The notes under the pieces are model-generated. The model ran no database searches. It saw only the letters and a program-made list of their open reading frames with translations, and was not told the DNA's origin. Both the position numbers and the translations under genes were made by a program. From Oceanobacillus neutriphilus (GTDB lineage Bacteria > Bacillota > Bacilli > Bacillales > Amphibacillaceae), in contig NZ_BMLW01000004.1 of assembly GCF_014645515.1 (NCBI RefSeq), positions 186,001-250,000 of the forward strand: a DNA stretch of 64,000 bases. The letters are read 5' to 3'. Below are positions 47,624-57,246 of the stretch, piece by piece (within the stretch, counting starts at the first letter, position 1; every line of letters begins with the position of its first letter).

Positions 47624-48076
47624 ATGACATTTTATGAAGTTCTCGTATTTATACATATATTTTCTGCTATTCTAGGGATGGGGCCCGGTTTTGTGATGAC
47701 CCCAATTGCTAAAAAAGCATCCAATATGACAGAGCTGCGGCACGCGTATGCACTGCGAAACAAGCTGCATCAATTTGTTATGATCGGCGGTACATTGCTG
47801 CTGGTAACCGGTTTATGGATGGGACTCTTGAATATGTATCTTTTCCAGCAGGGATGGTATCTTACAAGTTTAATTCTGTTCTTGCTTGCTCTGGCGTCCG
47901 GTCCCACTGTATTAGTTTCCAGCTCTAAGCCGATTAAAGCTTTATTGAAGGAACATAAAGGAGAAGACATCCCTGCAGAATATTTCACACTGTCTAAGCG
48001 ATTATTTTTCTATGAACATCTGATTAATGCGTGGTTTTTAATTATTATTGCTTTGATGATTACGAAGCCTTTTTGA
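47624..48076 (+). CDS. DUF2269 family integral membrane protein
   Basis: A 150-residue protein with four helices. VFIHIFSAILGMGPGFVMTPIAKKA and the HxxxNxxWF-like HLINAWFLIIIALMI end resemble DUF2269 proteins, which have conserved His residues that might bind heme or metal. Function unknown. It ends 30 bases before a bidirectional terminator shared with the lipoprotein gene. Confidence 0.8.
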   Translation: MTFYEVLVFIHIFSAILGMGPGFVMTPIAKKASNMTELRHAYALRNKLHQFVMIGGTLLLVTGLWMGLLNMYLFQQGWYLTSLILFLLALASGPTVLVSSSKPIKALLKEHKGEDIPAEYFTLSKRLFFYEHLINAWFLIIIALMITKPF

Positions 48077-48105
48077 GTTTAAGGATTATACTGCCAAAAG
48101 AAAAA

Positions 48106-48147
48106 CATCATGTGTTGCGGGTTTAGAAGCCATCACAACACATGATG
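48106..48147. terminator. Bidirectional terminator between DUF2269 and lipoprotein genes
   Basis: Perfect 12-base arms CATCATGTGTTG (48106-48117) and CAACACATGATG (48136-48147) between convergent genes. Confidence 0.85.
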
Positions 48148-48155
48148 CTCTTGTA

Positions 48156-48911
48156 CTAAGGTATCTGAAATGTCTCAGAAACCCGCTCCACCATTGTTTC
48201 GTATTCTTCTTGTAAATCTGCTGGATATTCAATTGAGAGATTAGCTATATAGTCATCAGCTAAGATTGACTTCTTATAAATATTATTTGTTCCATCAAAA
48301 TAAGAAATGACATACCAATCGTCTTCCAGTCTTTCATAACTGACTGATTCCCCTTCTTCTTTCGCCTCTGCAAGAGCATATTCATAAAAAGGTTCAATTG
48401 ACTCCTCCTCTTTAGCAAGTATGCTGCTTTCTTCCGTAAGACCAAAATGACTTCCCGACGCAATAATGGTTGCTGTATCATCATGAACTTCAATGCCATC
48501 ACCATTTTCTGGCATATAGTCAGCTCCAAACGTGGATGGATATTCAACAGAAAAACCAAATCTTGCATTGGCATAGGATTCATAAGATTCCTCAGCTGTA
48601 CCATCATTATCTTCTTCATTTGCTTCCGTATCCCCATCTATTTCTGACGGGCCCCCGCTATCAGAAGTCTGCTCTTGTCTGTTGTCCCCATCAGCCTCTT
48701 CAGAGTTGTCATCATTCTCATTTCCATTTTCCTGATCTTCGTTGTTTTGATTATCGTTTACATTTTGTGATTCATCATTGCTCTCGTCTGTATTTTCCTG
48801 GGCACCGCTGTTTTGATTATCTTCCGCATTTTCATCATTATCACTATTACAAGCCACTAGCAAGATGCTGCATACCAGAAGAATGGTTATCAGCAGCATA
48901 TATTTCTTCAT
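48156..48911 (-). CDS. Lipoprotein with acidic linker and C-terminal beta-rich domain
   Basis: A 251-residue exported protein with a signal peptide and lipobox LLVAC (Cys21). Residues about 22-110 are a low-complexity D/E/N/Q/S-rich stretch, likely a flexible spacer through the wall. The C-terminal domain (about 112-250) starts ARFGFSVEYPSTF, as in small PsbP/DcrB-like (DUF1795-type) domains of Bacillaceae lipoproteins. I do not know the function. It is transcribed alone, with GAGAGGAGAG upstream of the ATG. Note that the acidic linker makes long shadow frames on other strands. Confidence 0.82.
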   Translation of the reverse strand: MKKYMLLITILLVCSILLVACNSDNDENAEDNQNSGAQENTDESNDESQNVNDNQNNEDQENGNENDDNSEEADGDNRQEQTSDSGGPSEIDGDTEANEEDNDGTAEESYESYANARFGFSVEYPSTFGADYMPENGDGIEVHDDTATIIASGSHFGLTEESSILAKEEESIEPFYEYALAEAKEEGESVSYERLEDDWYVISYFDGTNNIYKKSILADDYIANLSIEYPADLQEEYETMVERVSETFQIP

Positions 48912-49056
48912 TTATTTTCTCTCCTCTCTTAGTTTTCATTATTCTGATAAAAATTAAAATAAACAGCCTTAACAAGAAACCAAAATGATAAGTCCAAATT
49001 CGGTAATATATTCACTCTTTCATTAATTGGATGCATTAACCTATTACCTTTAACTA

Positions 49057-49365
49057 TTACATCCCTCCTCCACCGGAGCTTCTTATTACTCTTTTCACAT
49101 ATTCGCATCGCTGACAACGATAAATAAGACGAAATGGAACTTCATTATCCCAGCCAACATGCTCGAACTTATGGAATCCTATTCTGCAAAGCAGATTCTT
49201 TTCACTTCTGGTTGTTAAATAATAAGCCAAAAGAATGACCATACCAACAACGATAGAAACATAATGAAGGTAATACATATTAAACAGTGCATCGGCATCT
49301 GCAATAATAAATGCCGCTCCGAGAAAGATGAGGGAATAACCTGTTAAAGGAGCTTTATTTCTCAT
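49057..49365 (-). CDS. Small membrane protein with C-terminal zinc-ribbon-like motif
   Basis: A 102-residue protein with two helices (about 8-26 and 34-52), then a cytosolic tail. LLCRIGFHKFEHVG and YRCQRCEYVKR give a C-x4-H ... C-x2-C set, like the small zinc-binding tails of DUF1660-type proteins. It ends in a glycine run. Unknown function; no operon partner is visible on this strand. Confidence 0.6.
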   Translation of the reverse strand: MRNKAPLTGYSLIFLGAAFIIADADALFNMYYLHYVSIVVGMVILLAYYLTTRSEKNLLCRIGFHKFEHVGWDNEVPFRLIYRCQRCEYVKRVIRSSGGGGM

Positions 49366-49673
49366 ATGGCACCTCGTATTTTAGAATTTGTCCTTTATAT
49401 TATTTAGAAGTCATGTTCCCTGACACAGGATTATTAAACAAAAAAGCAACTTTCTATTTAGCAGATGAAACTCCTGTACAAAATAGGGGGATTGACGTGA
49501 TTGCAAATTATGTTTCGCCCCGTTCCACAAGCTTCATATTGTTTAAGTACAATTGTGAATGAAATGCAATCAATTTACAGAGAATATTTAGAGGGTATAC
49601 AATGAAAGATAGGAAAGCATTTAACTTCTTGCACAAAGATTTAATTAATTACTTGAATAGGAGAGGGTTTCTC

Positions 49674-49964
49674 ATGAAGTCAACTTCTGAAAATAAATTA
49701 AGAAGATACAACAATCGTTCCTCCCTGCTTTATTTCATCATAACGGGATTTCTCACCATCATCTTATCTTTCTTTTTCACGGGGAGAGCTATTGCTGAGG
49801 GAGATAATGATAATTTTGGTCTGAACTTCTTTTTACTTATTGCAGTCTGGGCTTTTGGAGCAACTTTTTACTATTTATTTCAATTAAAAAGGATTGGTGT
49901 CCTTATTTCAATCCTTCCCATCATTTTCTATATATGCTGGTTTATAGTATCTTTTTTCATGTAA
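49674..49964 (+). CDS. Small membrane protein, unknown, three helices
   Basis: A 96-residue protein from the ATG at 49674 with an AGGAG site, or 120 residues if the upstream in-frame ATG at 49602 (GAGGG site) is used. A charged N-terminus (ENKLRRYNNR) precedes helices at about 17-37, 45-65 and 72-92 of the shorter form. I do not recognise the family. An intrinsic terminator follows five bases after the stop. The gap 49366-49600 shows no gene. Confidence 0.6.
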   Translation: MKSTSENKLRRYNNRSSLLYFIITGFLTIILSFFFTGRAIAEGDNDNFGLNFFLLIAVWAFGATFYYLFQLKRIGVLISILPIIFYICWFIVSFFM

Positions 49965-49968
49965 AGGA

Positions 49969-50004
49969 AAAACAGCGTAATCCTTATTTGGATTATGCTG
50001 TTTT
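49969..50004 (+). terminator. Terminator of the small membrane protein gene
   Basis: Fifteen-base arms (49969-49983 and 49990-50004) with one G-T wobble, closed by a six-base loop and followed by TTTT. The region 50005-50220 has no gene that I can support. Confidence 0.8.
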
Positions 50005-50220
50005 CATTAGGATACTTTTCTTTATAAGCCCTAAAAAGATATGGACAAGGAAAGAAAATTCAATTCTTTATTCCTATTTATTTATCTGCTTTTTATCCTT
50101 CCACTTTTCCTGCTCAGATAAAATATATGTGGCAAATCGCATAACCATGATAACACGCCAGCCTCAAATATCGTTTGCTTGTTCAAATAAGTTAAGCATC
50201 ATACTTTCTCTCCCAAAAAC

Positions 50221-50997
50221 CTACTTAAATCGAATCACATAAGCATCCAGAAATATCCTTGCCAATACCTGCAGCGGCAACCGTGAACGCACTTCATAAT
50301 CAGGAAAAAAGCTCTGCTTCGACTTATAACCTAACAGATTAATATCACACAGCTGAAACAGACTGCTTTCCTTATTCGTGGTAAGCAAAATTGTTTTTAC
50401 GTTATTTTGCTTACAAAATTGTGCAGCCTCCACCAGCTCCTCTGTCTCTCCGTTCAACGAAACAAAGATAACTAAATCATCCCTTGTAAACTTTTTCGCT
50501 TTAATACGGATGATATTCGGATCTGTATGCTCTTCACAGTGCTTATCAAGCAGCTGCAGCTTCACCGTCATCTCATTGGAAATATGCTCCGAAAAGCCTC
50601 TGGCGAATATCGTAATTTTTTTACTATATTTCACAGCAACTAATGCGTCTTCTATCAGAGAGGAATCCAGATAATTTAACGTGTTTGTCACTTCCTCCTG
50701 ATTCTTAAAGATAGCCGACTGAATTTGCGAATCGATATTTTTAATTTTCTCCAGCGCTCCCGGAAACTGCTGTGATTTCTCTGAGATAAATTGAAATTTA
50801 AAATCCGTAAATCCCCGGTAGTGGAGTTTTTTCATACATCGGACAATCGTAGAAGTAGAGACATTTGCTTCCTCACTCAACTGAGTAATTGAAATATCTC
50901 CCATCGTCGAATAGTGCGATTCAATATAATTTAATAAATGCTTGTCGCTGCTGCTTAATTCATTATAGTAATGCTGAATCCGCTGCTGGAAATTCAT
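50221..50997 (-). CDS. RpiR/MurR family regulator
   Basis: A 258-residue regulator: an N-terminal helix-turn-helix (about 25-75: ISITQLSEEANVSTSTIVRCMKKL) and a C-terminal SIS domain (about 105-245) that binds a sugar phosphate. It is divergent from the kinase-PTS-LacD operon and most likely represses or activates it. Bacillus licheniformis uses a MurR-type regulator beside a fructose-type PTS and a kinase for D-tagatose use. The ATG at 50995-50997 is chosen over an in-frame GTG nine bases earlier; both have weak ribosome sites. Confidence 0.88.
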   Translation of the reverse strand: MNFQQRIQHYYNELSSSDKHLLNYIESHYSTMGDISITQLSEEANVSTSTIVRCMKKLHYRGFTDFKFQFISEKSQQFPGALEKIKNIDSQIQSAIFKNQEEVTNTLNYLDSSLIEDALVAVKYSKKITIFARGFSEHISNEMTVKLQLLDKHCEEHTDPNIIRIKAKKFTRDDLVIFVSLNGETEELVEAAQFCKQNNVKTILLTTNKESSLFQLCDINLLGYKSKQSFFPDYEVRSRLPLQVLARIFLDAYVIRFK

Positions 50998-51015
50998 ACG
51001 AAACACCCGCTTATT

Positions 51016-51083
51016 TTGAAATCTACGTTGAAATCTTTTTCATCTATTTTCTAACTATAACACATATAATGCAAACATTTTCA
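51016..51083 (+). promoter_or_regulatory. Promoter/operator region between RpiR regulator and kinase operon
   Basis: A direct repeat TTGAAATCT occurs at 51016-51024 and 51028-51036, and TGAAA-TCTT-TTTCA forms a dyad at 51029-51042; these are candidate RpiR sites. TATAAT at 51065-51070 is a likely -10 box for the plus operon without a clear -35. TGCAAACATTTTCA (51070-51083) is a partial cre match. Confidence 0.5.
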
Positions 51084-51125
51084 TTTCGCGCTGTGCCATA
51101 CTTTAAGAAGGAAAGGATGAATGCC

Positions 51126-52046
51126 ATGATTTATACATGTACGTTAAATACAGCAATTGATATGTTCATCGAAATGGAGGATTTTCTTCCGGATAAGGTG
51201 AATCGGAGTATATATGATGAATTCCAGCCAAACGGCAAGGGAGTTAATATATCAATTATTTTAAACAAACTTGGTACCCCTTCTACAGCTATCGGTTATA
51301 TAGCCGGATTCAGCGGACATTATATTCAGGATGAGCTGAAAAAAATGGGTATCGATACGGATTTTACAGAAGTAGATGGTGTCACAAGAATTAATGCGTT
51401 TGTAAAATCAAATCAGGGTGAGTACAAAATTGTCAATAGCGGTCCGAAAATAACGGATATAAAAATAGATGAATTATTAAATAAAATTGCCGGATTTACA
51501 AAGGAAGATGTTTTATTTGTATCAGGCAGCCTGCCCAAGGGCGTTGAACCATCTATCCTGGTGGCAATCGCAAAGCATGCTGCTGATATCGGATTTCGAT
51601 TAATTTTAGATATAAGTCATCCTATCTTAAGTGAATTAGTTCATTATCAGCCCTATTTAATCAAACCGAATGACGAAGAGCTCCAAAACCTGTTTCCAGA
51701 GGATAATCTGGATTCAGAACAGGCAATCGTTTACGCAGCCCGAAAATTAATAGATAAAGGCTGTCAGAATATCTTAGTCTCTATGGGCGGGCAAGGGGCT
51801 TACCTTGTCAATAAAGAGTCAACACTCTACTGTCCCGCACCTAAAGGAGAGGTAGTGAACACAGCTTGTGCCGGTGATACAACGTTAGCTACTTTTTACA
51901 TTACTTTACAGACTAATACACCTGAAGCAGCACTAAAAAAAGCTGTGGCAGCTGGATCTTCTACTGCCTTCCGCTCCGGATTAACAGACTTTGAGGATGT
52001 TGAAAATCTGATGAAAGACTTGAACGTAAAAACATTAACCATATAA
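51126..52046 (+). CDS. PfkB-family sugar-phosphate kinase (1-phosphofructokinase/TagK-like)
   Basis: A 306-residue kinase of the PfkB fold. MIYTCTLNTAIDMF matches the LacC/FruK start, FQPNGKGVNISIIL is the sugar-binding GG-type motif, and NTACAGDTTLATFY carries the catalytic Asp in AGD. It should phosphorylate a ketose 1-phosphate or 6-phosphate at the other end; followed by LacD, tagatose phosphate is more likely than fructose phosphate. The ATG at 51126 is used; the frame extends to 50889 but its upstream part crosses the promoter. First gene of the operon with PTS and lacD. Confidence 0.87.
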   Translation: MIYTCTLNTAIDMFIEMEDFLPDKVNRSIYDEFQPNGKGVNISIILNKLGTPSTAIGYIAGFSGHYIQDELKKMGIDTDFTEVDGVTRINAFVKSNQGEYKIVNSGPKITDIKIDELLNKIAGFTKEDVLFVSGSLPKGVEPSILVAIAKHAADIGFRLILDISHPILSELVHYQPYLIKPNDEELQNLFPEDNLDSEQAIVYAARKLIDKGCQNILVSMGGQGAYLVNKESTLYCPAPKGEVVNTACAGDTTLATFYITLQTNTPEAALKKAVAAGSSTAFRSGLTDFEDVENLMKDLNVKTLTI

Positions 52047-52063
52047 ATGAAAGGGTGAAAATC

Positions 52064-53962
52064 ATGACATATCGTTTTTTAGGCGTTACTGGTTGTCCTA
52101 CAGGTATTGCGCATACGTTTATGGCTGCAGAAGCACTTGAGAAAACTGCTGAAGAAAAAGGCGTTTCTATTAAAGTTGAAACTCATGGGCAAAGGGGTAC
52201 CGAAAACCAGTTTACTGCCCAGGAAATCAAAGATGCAGAGGTCATTATCATTGCTGCTGATAAAAACGTGGATATTGACCGGTTTCATGGTAAAAAAGTG
52301 ATTAACGTTTCTGTTTCAAAAGGAATTAAAAACCCTGAGGAACTAATCGACAGGGCTATCTCAGGAGATGTCGCTGTCTATAAAGGCTCAGGCCAGGCGG
52401 CATCATCAAATAATGACAACAGCGATCAAGGGTCAGCCAGCATATGGCATCAGCTTTATGTACACTTGATGAATGGTGTCAGCCACATGCTTCCTTTAGT
52501 TGTTGCCGGCGGGGTGATGACTGCTGTTTCCTTTATGTTTGGTATTTATTCAGCTGATCCAGATTCATCTCAATATAATGTCATTGCCGAACAAATGAAC
52601 ACCATCGGTGGATTAGCAATGGGATTAATGGTTCCTGTATTAAGTGCTTATATCGCACAATCCATTGGTAATCGGCCCGGTCTTATTATCGGATTTATTG
52701 TCGGTATGATTGCCGACACAAACGGTACAGGGTTTTTAGGAGGAATTGCCGGCGGGTTCTTAGCAGGTGGAGTAGTTTTACTGCTCATGAAGGCATTAAA
52801 GAATCTGCCAAAATCACTTGACGGTTTAAAAGCCATTTTCTTACTTCCGGTTCTCGGAATCTTTATCGGCGGGTTTGCCATGTGGTACTTATCCGTCCCA
52901 ATGGAAGCAATTAACCAGGGAATGATGAATTTCCTTAGCAGCTTCCAGGATTCTAATCCACTCTTGTTAGGATTGATTGTAGGTATTATGAGTGCATTCG
53001 ATATGGGCGGCCCGGTCAACAAGGCTGCTTATGTAACAGGAACAGCACTGCTTGCACAAGGTAACTTCTTATTTATGGCAGGTGTTTCCGCTGCATGTAT
53101 CGTTCCGCCGCTTGCAACTGGATTTTCCGTATTATTTGCCAGACGCAGCTACAACCAGGCAGAAGCAAGTGCCGGATATGTCAATTTCCTATTAGGTTCT
53201 ACACACATTACAGAAGGTGCAATTCCTTTTGCAGCTAAAAGGCCTTTTACCATTATTCCGATTATTATGGTAGGTTCTTCTATCGCTGCCATGCTGACCT
53301 ATATGTTTAAGGTAGAAGTACCAGCGCCACACGGAGGATTTATCGTTCTTCCTGTTGTAACACACGCATTCTTATGGGTGCTGGCAATTCTAATCGGTGC
53401 TGTTATTTCTGGATTCTTAATGGCACTAGAACAAAAAAGACATCAACGGAAAAACAATGCTGAACAAGCAGCTGCATCCGTGCAAAAAGGACAGCCTGCT
53501 TCCGAAGAACAAGGCAGTCTTTTAGAAACAAATCAAATTTATCTGCAGCAAAAGCTGGATTCCAAGGATGAAGTTCTGACATTTATAGCAGAAAAAGCGA
53601 AAGAATTAAATATTGCAACAAATGCAGAAAAAGTAGTAAGCGGACTGCAAAAAAGAGAATCGGAAGGCTCGACAGGAATGGAGAACGGAATTGCTATCCC
53701 ACACGTGAAGAGTGGGGCAATTCAACAGGCCAAATTAATGGTTGTGCAATTGACAGAAGGTATCGATTGGCCTGCAATGGACGGAAAACCAACAGACTTC
53801 GTTATCAGTATTCTCGTACCAGATGGAAGCAGCAACGAACATTTAGATATTTTATCTGCTCTTTCCAGAAAACTGGTGAATCAGGAATTTATTGACCAAC
53901 TAAAAGCTTCTCAATCAGAAGCTGAAATAAAAGAATTATTACTTGGAGGCGTTAAAAAATGA
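52064..53962 (+). CDS. PTS fructose-family transporter EIIBCA
   Basis: A 632-residue permease with domain order EIIB (1-100, phospho-cysteine C11 in [18 protein letters not shown]), EIIC (about 120-455, with [14 protein letters not shown] and [12 protein letters not shown]) and EIIA (about 480-630, phospho-histidine H547 in AIPHVKS). The order is reversed for EIIA relative to the paralogue at 11794. Together with the kinase and LacD, it probably delivers tagatose 1-phosphate. The ATG lies after AGGGTG; a GTG at 52055 is inside the ribosome site. Its stop overlaps the lacD start by four bases. Confidence 0.92.
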   Translation: MTYRFLGVTGCPTGIAHTFMAAEALEKTAEEKGVSIKVETHGQRGTENQFTAQEIKDAEVIIIAADKNVDIDRFHGKKVINVSVSKGIKNPEELIDRAISGDVAVYKGSGQAASSNNDNSDQGSASIWHQLYVHLMNGVSHMLPLVVAGGVMTAVSFMFGIYSADPDSSQYNVIAEQMNTIGGLAMGLMVPVLSAYIAQSIGNRPGLIIGFIVGMIADTNGTGFLGGIAGGFLAGGVVLLLMKALKNLPKSLDGLKAIFLLPVLGIFIGGFAMWYLSVPMEAINQGMMNFLSSFQDSNPLLLGLIVGIMSAFDMGGPVNKAAYVTGTALLAQGNFLFMAGVSAACIVPPLATGFSVLFARRSYNQAEASAGYVNFLLGSTHITEGAIPFAAKRPFTIIPIIMVGSSIAAMLTYMFKVEVPAPHGGFIVLPVVTHAFLWVLAILIGAVISGFLMALEQKRHQRKNNAEQAAASVQKGQPASEEQGSLLETNQIYLQQKLDSKDEVLTFIAEKAKELNIATNAEKVVSGLQKRESEGSTGMENGIAIPHVKSGAIQQAKLMVVQLTEGIDWPAMDGKPTDFVISILVPDGSSNEHLDILSALSRKLVNQEFIDQLKASQSEAEIKELLLGGVKK

Positions 53963-54897
53963 AAAATTTAGATAAACTAATGAATGACCAGGGTATTATT
54001 TCCGCACTTGCTATTGATCAGCGTGGTGCACTAAGAAGAATGATGGGTAATGACATTTCCGGTGAGCAGATCTCCGATTTCAAACAGCTTGTATCAAAAG
54101 AGCTTACTCCTTATGCTTCTTCTATCCTGCTTGATCCCGAGAATGGATTAGCAGCAGCGAAGAAAAGAGACGCAAACTGCGGATTAATCCTTGCCTATGA
54201 ACAAACAGGCTATGATAAGCAGGAGCCTGGACGTTTCCCGGATTTAATTCCAAATTGCTCTGTAAAAAACCTGAAAGCGGAAGGCGCTGATGCCATTAAA
54301 TTGCTCATCTATGTAGACGTAGATGAGAGCAAAGAAATTAATGAAGTTAAAGAAGCCTTTGTAGAGCGTGTCGGCAGTGAGTGTGTTGCAGAAGACATTC
54401 CATTGTTCTTAGAAATCCTCACCTATGACGATTCAATTGGCAATGAAAAAGGATTAGAATTTGCCAAAGTAAAACCGAAAAAAGTTATTGAAGCAATGAA
54501 ACGCTACAGCGAATCAAGATTTAATGTTGATGTATTAAAGGTAGAGGTTCCTGTAAATATGAATTTTGTGGAAGGCTACGCAGATGACGAAACAGCTCAA
54601 ACCCAAGCAGAAGCAAAAGCTGTTTTCAAAGAACAATCTAAAGCAACAGACCTGCCATTCATCTTCTTAAGCGCAGGAGTCACTCCGGAACTATTCCAGG
54701 AAACATTACGTTTTGCCAAGGAAGCAGGATCTACATTTAATGGTGTTCTTTGCGGAAGAGCAACCTGGAGCGGTGCAACAACTGAATTTAAAAATGTTGA
54801 TGGAGCAGCTGCTGCAAAATGGCTGCAAACTGAAGGCGTTAAAAATATTCAAGAATTGGATAAGGTTGTGCAAGAAACAGCAACATCTATTTCTTAA
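53959..54897 (+). CDS. lacD: Tagatose 1,6-diphosphate aldolase (LacD)
   Basis: A 312-residue class I type aldolase that cleaves tagatose 1,6-bisphosphate to dihydroxyacetone phosphate and glyceraldehyde 3-phosphate. [32 protein letters not shown] and [15 protein letters not shown] (Schiff-base Lys) are LacD signatures. With a PfkB kinase and a fructose-type PTS it completes a three-gene ketose pathway with no LacAB isomerase. That argues against galactose 6-phosphate as the entry point and for tagatose or a related ketose. Confidence 0.94.
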   Translation: MKNLDKLMNDQGIISALAIDQRGALRRMMGNDISGEQISDFKQLVSKELTPYASSILLDPENGLAAAKKRDANCGLILAYEQTGYDKQEPGRFPDLIPNCSVKNLKAEGADAIKLLIYVDVDESKEINEVKEAFVERVGSECVAEDIPLFLEILTYDDSIGNEKGLEFAKVKPKKVIEAMKRYSESRFNVDVLKVEVPVNMNFVEGYADDETAQTQAEAKAVFKEQSKATDLPFIFLSAGVTPELFQETLRFAKEAGSTFNGVLCGRATWSGATTEFKNVDGAAAAKWLQTEGVKNIQELDKVVQETATSIS

Positions 54898-54900
54898 TAA

Positions 54901-54943
54901 ATGCCAGAAAAGCTCAGTGACTATACTGGGCTTTTTCTGGCAT
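54901..54943 (+). terminator. Terminator of the tagatose-type operon
   Basis: Arms of 18-19 bases (54901-54918 and 54925-54943) with one bulge and one mismatch, three bases after the lacD stop, and a T-rich tail. Confidence 0.75.
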
Positions 54944-55028
54944 TTCCCTTCTACTTCTTATTCATAGTATGTTATTATTCATTTTGTTACATGCTAATCA
55001 TGGGACTATGTTATAAGGAGCGAAACCC

Positions 55029-55526
55029 ATGCCTAAAAAATACATAATTATCGGCAGTACGCTTGCTTTTATTATCATTATTTTGCTCGTATCTATTTTC
55101 TACTTTAAAACCTCCTTCACCTCTCTGCCGACGAATCTGCCGGTTATTCTGGCGGATGAGCTTACCAGTGACGGGGAACGGATACATGTTGATTCAATTA
55201 CTATTGTGAAGTCTGATTCCAGTCATCTGAATAGTGATGAACCTGTACTCCCTGAAGGTGAGGAAGAAATTGTATTAAATAGATCGAATGATATCACCAG
55301 AATGCTTATTGAAGATGTCCGAATTTACAATGGTGGAAGAATCACAAGCGATAGCCAGGAATATACCGTCGAAATGAGCCTGTCCGATGACACGCAGCTA
55401 TATCTCTATACCACGAACGAATATATCCGTATTGTTCCGCCTGACCAAAATGGAAGACTGTATAAGGTCCTGGATAAAGAAAACGCAGTGTATGTATACT
55501 TCCGCTCTTTCTTTGAAGAAAAATAA
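55029..55526 (+). CDS. Membrane-anchored extracytoplasmic protein, unknown
   Basis: A 165-residue protein with an N-terminal anchor helix (about 5-26) and a polar extracytoplasmic part rich in D, E, S and T. I do not recognise the family; the predicted strand-rich tail (YTVEMSLSDDTQLYLYTTNEYIRIV) suggests a small beta domain. The ATG follows AAGGAG. It stands alone between the lacD terminator and the Nudix gene. Confidence 0.65.
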   Translation: MPKKYIIIGSTLAFIIIILLVSIFYFKTSFTSLPTNLPVILADELTSDGERIHVDSITIVKSDSSHLNSDEPVLPEGEEEIVLNRSNDITRMLIEDVRIYNGGRITSDSQEYTVEMSLSDDTQLYLYTTNEYIRIVPPDQNGRLYKVLDKENAVYVYFRSFFEEK

Positions 55527-55616
55527 CGCTCGTTTGCCAGCCTGCATCATTCCAGAAACCATCTAAACATGCTATCCTAGAGGGAGAGTATTATTAGAGG
55601 CTGGAGGGGATTCAGG

Positions 55617-56018
55617 TTGAAGAAAACGGTACAGGTTGTTGCAGCGATTATAGAGAATGAGCACCGTGAGATTTTATGTGCTTTAAGATCCCGGCATATG
55701 TCCCTTCCGAACATGTGGGAGCTCCCCGGCGGCAAGGTGAAAGAAGGAGAAGACCTCTTTACAGCATTAGAGCGTGAACTGTATGAAGAAATGTCCTGCA
55801 GAATCCAGGGACAGGAAGTTTTTCATGAAAATGTACATGAGTATGATACATTTATTATCCAGCTCATAGCCATTAAAGCAAAATTAGTTCAGGGCGTTCC
55901 TCAAAAAAACGAACATGCTCAGCTGATTTGGCTGCAGAGAGAAAATCTTGCTTCCTTGCATTGGACACCTGCTGATATACCAGCTGTTGAGGCACTTATG
56001 AATGAAACTTTAAAATAA
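55617..56018 (+). CDS. Nudix hydrolase (MutT/CTP pyrophosphohydrolase-like)
   Basis: A 133-residue Nudix enzyme. The box G39-x5-E45-x7-R53-E54-x2-E57-E58 is intact, except that the last Gly of the usual EExG is Ser. QVVAAIIENEHREILCALRS and MWELPGGK are typical of MutT/NudG-like enzymes that clean 8-oxo-dGTP or damaged CTP. The start is a TTG at 55617-55619, nine bases after GGAGG. It stands alone with a terminator after it. Confidence 0.88.
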   Translation: MKKTVQVVAAIIENEHREILCALRSRHMSLPNMWELPGGKVKEGEDLFTALERELYEEMSCRIQGQEVFHENVHEYDTFIIQLIAIKAKLVQGVPQKNEHAQLIWLQRENLASLHWTPADIPAVEALMNETLK

Positions 56019-56090
56019 CAAACTGCCTCTTTTAGACAACAAAAGTGAAAACTTCCGCTTTTCGGCATCCAAAGAGAAACATCTTGCCGG

Positions 56091-56129
56091 GAAACCTGCA
56101 TAAGCACTCCAATTGCTTGTGCAGGTTTC
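56091..56129. terminator. Terminator between Nudix and acetyltransferase genes
   Basis: Sixteen-base arms (56091-56106 and 56114-56129) with minor mismatch and a long T run on the plus side, between convergent genes. Confidence 0.85.
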
Positions 56130-56147
56130 TTTTTTTATGATCATTGT

Positions 56148-57038
56148 TTATTTGAGTATATATGAATTCCATGATTTCCTCTTATTTAATTTCAGAAAAT
56201 CAAATAAGCTCATCACAGCAGGATTAGTAGAATCAACCTCTATTTCTACTGTGTCCACACCATTATCTTTGAGCGACTGCAATTGACTGAATAAAAGCTG
56301 CTTCAATAGATTGGTGTCCTGTTTTGTTTGCCCTGCACCAACCCAGCCAATTTCGTAATGGTATTCTGTATCACCGGGATGAAGCATTATGTATGCGGCA
56401 ATTTCTTCCTCTATAAATAAAACAGAACTCCTATTTTCATCCGGACAATCATTTTTTAAAATTTCTTCCCATTCCGCAAGTGTAAAGCTTTCAACAGGAT
56501 TATCCGCATGTGTCTGTTCGTAATCCGATTTTATTTTGGTCAAAAACTGCTGCTTCTTTTTCCAATCAGACATCACTTCTTTTAGAGGAGTTATCTTTTT
56601 ATCTATAGCCAGACTATCTAGATTCTGCAGCATCCAGGTCACTCCAAATGTTTCTTCAAACGTCCTCCGGAATAGCTGAAATCCTTTTTCTTCCATGATA
56701 GCAATATTATCTATTTCACTGGAATAACAGGAGTAAATCCACTTATACTGGGAGGCTGTACTCTCAAGCAGTGGCGTAAGAAGCTTATGTATATAAACGT
56801 TTTGATCTTGATCCTCCACGGCAAAGAATCGGATATATTTTGCAGAAGGATGGAAAGAGTTTAGCCAGCTAAGTGCTAATCCAATTGCCTTCCCGTCTTT
56901 TTCAGCAATAAATAATTCATGGTGCTTATCAGATTGAAGGATTGATTGTACTGTTTTCAGCTTATTTTTTAAAGAAGGATGTATTTCTATATCGTTAATG
57001 CTCTTTACATTTTTTATATTCGTCACGGTTATCACCAC
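56148..57038 (-). CDS. GNAT family N-acetyltransferase, two-domain
   Basis: A 296-residue protein that reads as two GNAT-like halves (about 1-145 and 150-296): LFIAEKDGKAIGLALSWL in the first and VLFIEEEIAAYIMLHPGDTEYHYEIGWVGAG in the second, with conserved beta-strand motifs but a weak acetyl-CoA loop. The substrate is not known. The C-terminal VDTVEIEVDSTNPAVMSLFDFLKL is the usual end-of-fold motif. It is transcribed alone. Confidence 0.75.
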   Translation of the reverse strand: MVITVTNIKNVKSINDIEIHPSLKNKLKTVQSILQSDKHHELFIAEKDGKAIGLALSWLNSFHPSAKYIRFFAVEDQDQNVYIHKLLTPLLESTASQYKWIYSCYSSEIDNIAIMEEKGFQLFRRTFEETFGVTWMLQNLDSLAIDKKITPLKEVMSDWKKKQQFLTKIKSDYEQTHADNPVESFTLAEWEEILKNDCPDENRSSVLFIEEEIAAYIMLHPGDTEYHYEIGWVGAGQTKQDTNLLKQLLFSQLQSLKDNGVDTVEIEVDSTNPAVMSLFDFLKLNKRKSWNSYILK

Positions 57039-57147
57039 TCTTTCTGTATTGGTTTCAGTATAGCATTGTATATTTGGAAGCAGGAGATTTATAAACAGTT
57101 ATCTTTTATAAAATCAGGCTTGCACTTTCATTTGTGGTTAAATTGAA

Positions 57148-57197
57148 AGAAGACTTCTGCGTAAACATATCGCTGTTTGTTTATGCAGAAGTCTTCT
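57148..57197 (-). terminator. Terminator of the hexonate operon
   Basis: Nineteen-base arms (57148-57166 and 57179-57197) with one G-T wobble, 50 bases beyond the stop of the last operon gene. Confidence 0.82.
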
Positions 57198-57246
57198 AAT
57201 ACTGATTCAGTACCTTTGTAGTCTATCTTTATTTTTTTACAATAAT

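Noticed and set aside
48260..48988. Several 66-172 codon frames over the lipoprotein gene on both strands
   Set aside because: They are shadows of the acidic low-complexity linker; the lipoprotein frame has a signal peptide, lipobox and ribosome site.
50889..51125. N-terminal extension of the PfkB-family kinase
   Set aside because: It would run across the divergent regulator start, the operator repeats and the -10 box, and homologous kinases begin at MIYT-type starts; the ATG at 51126 fits.
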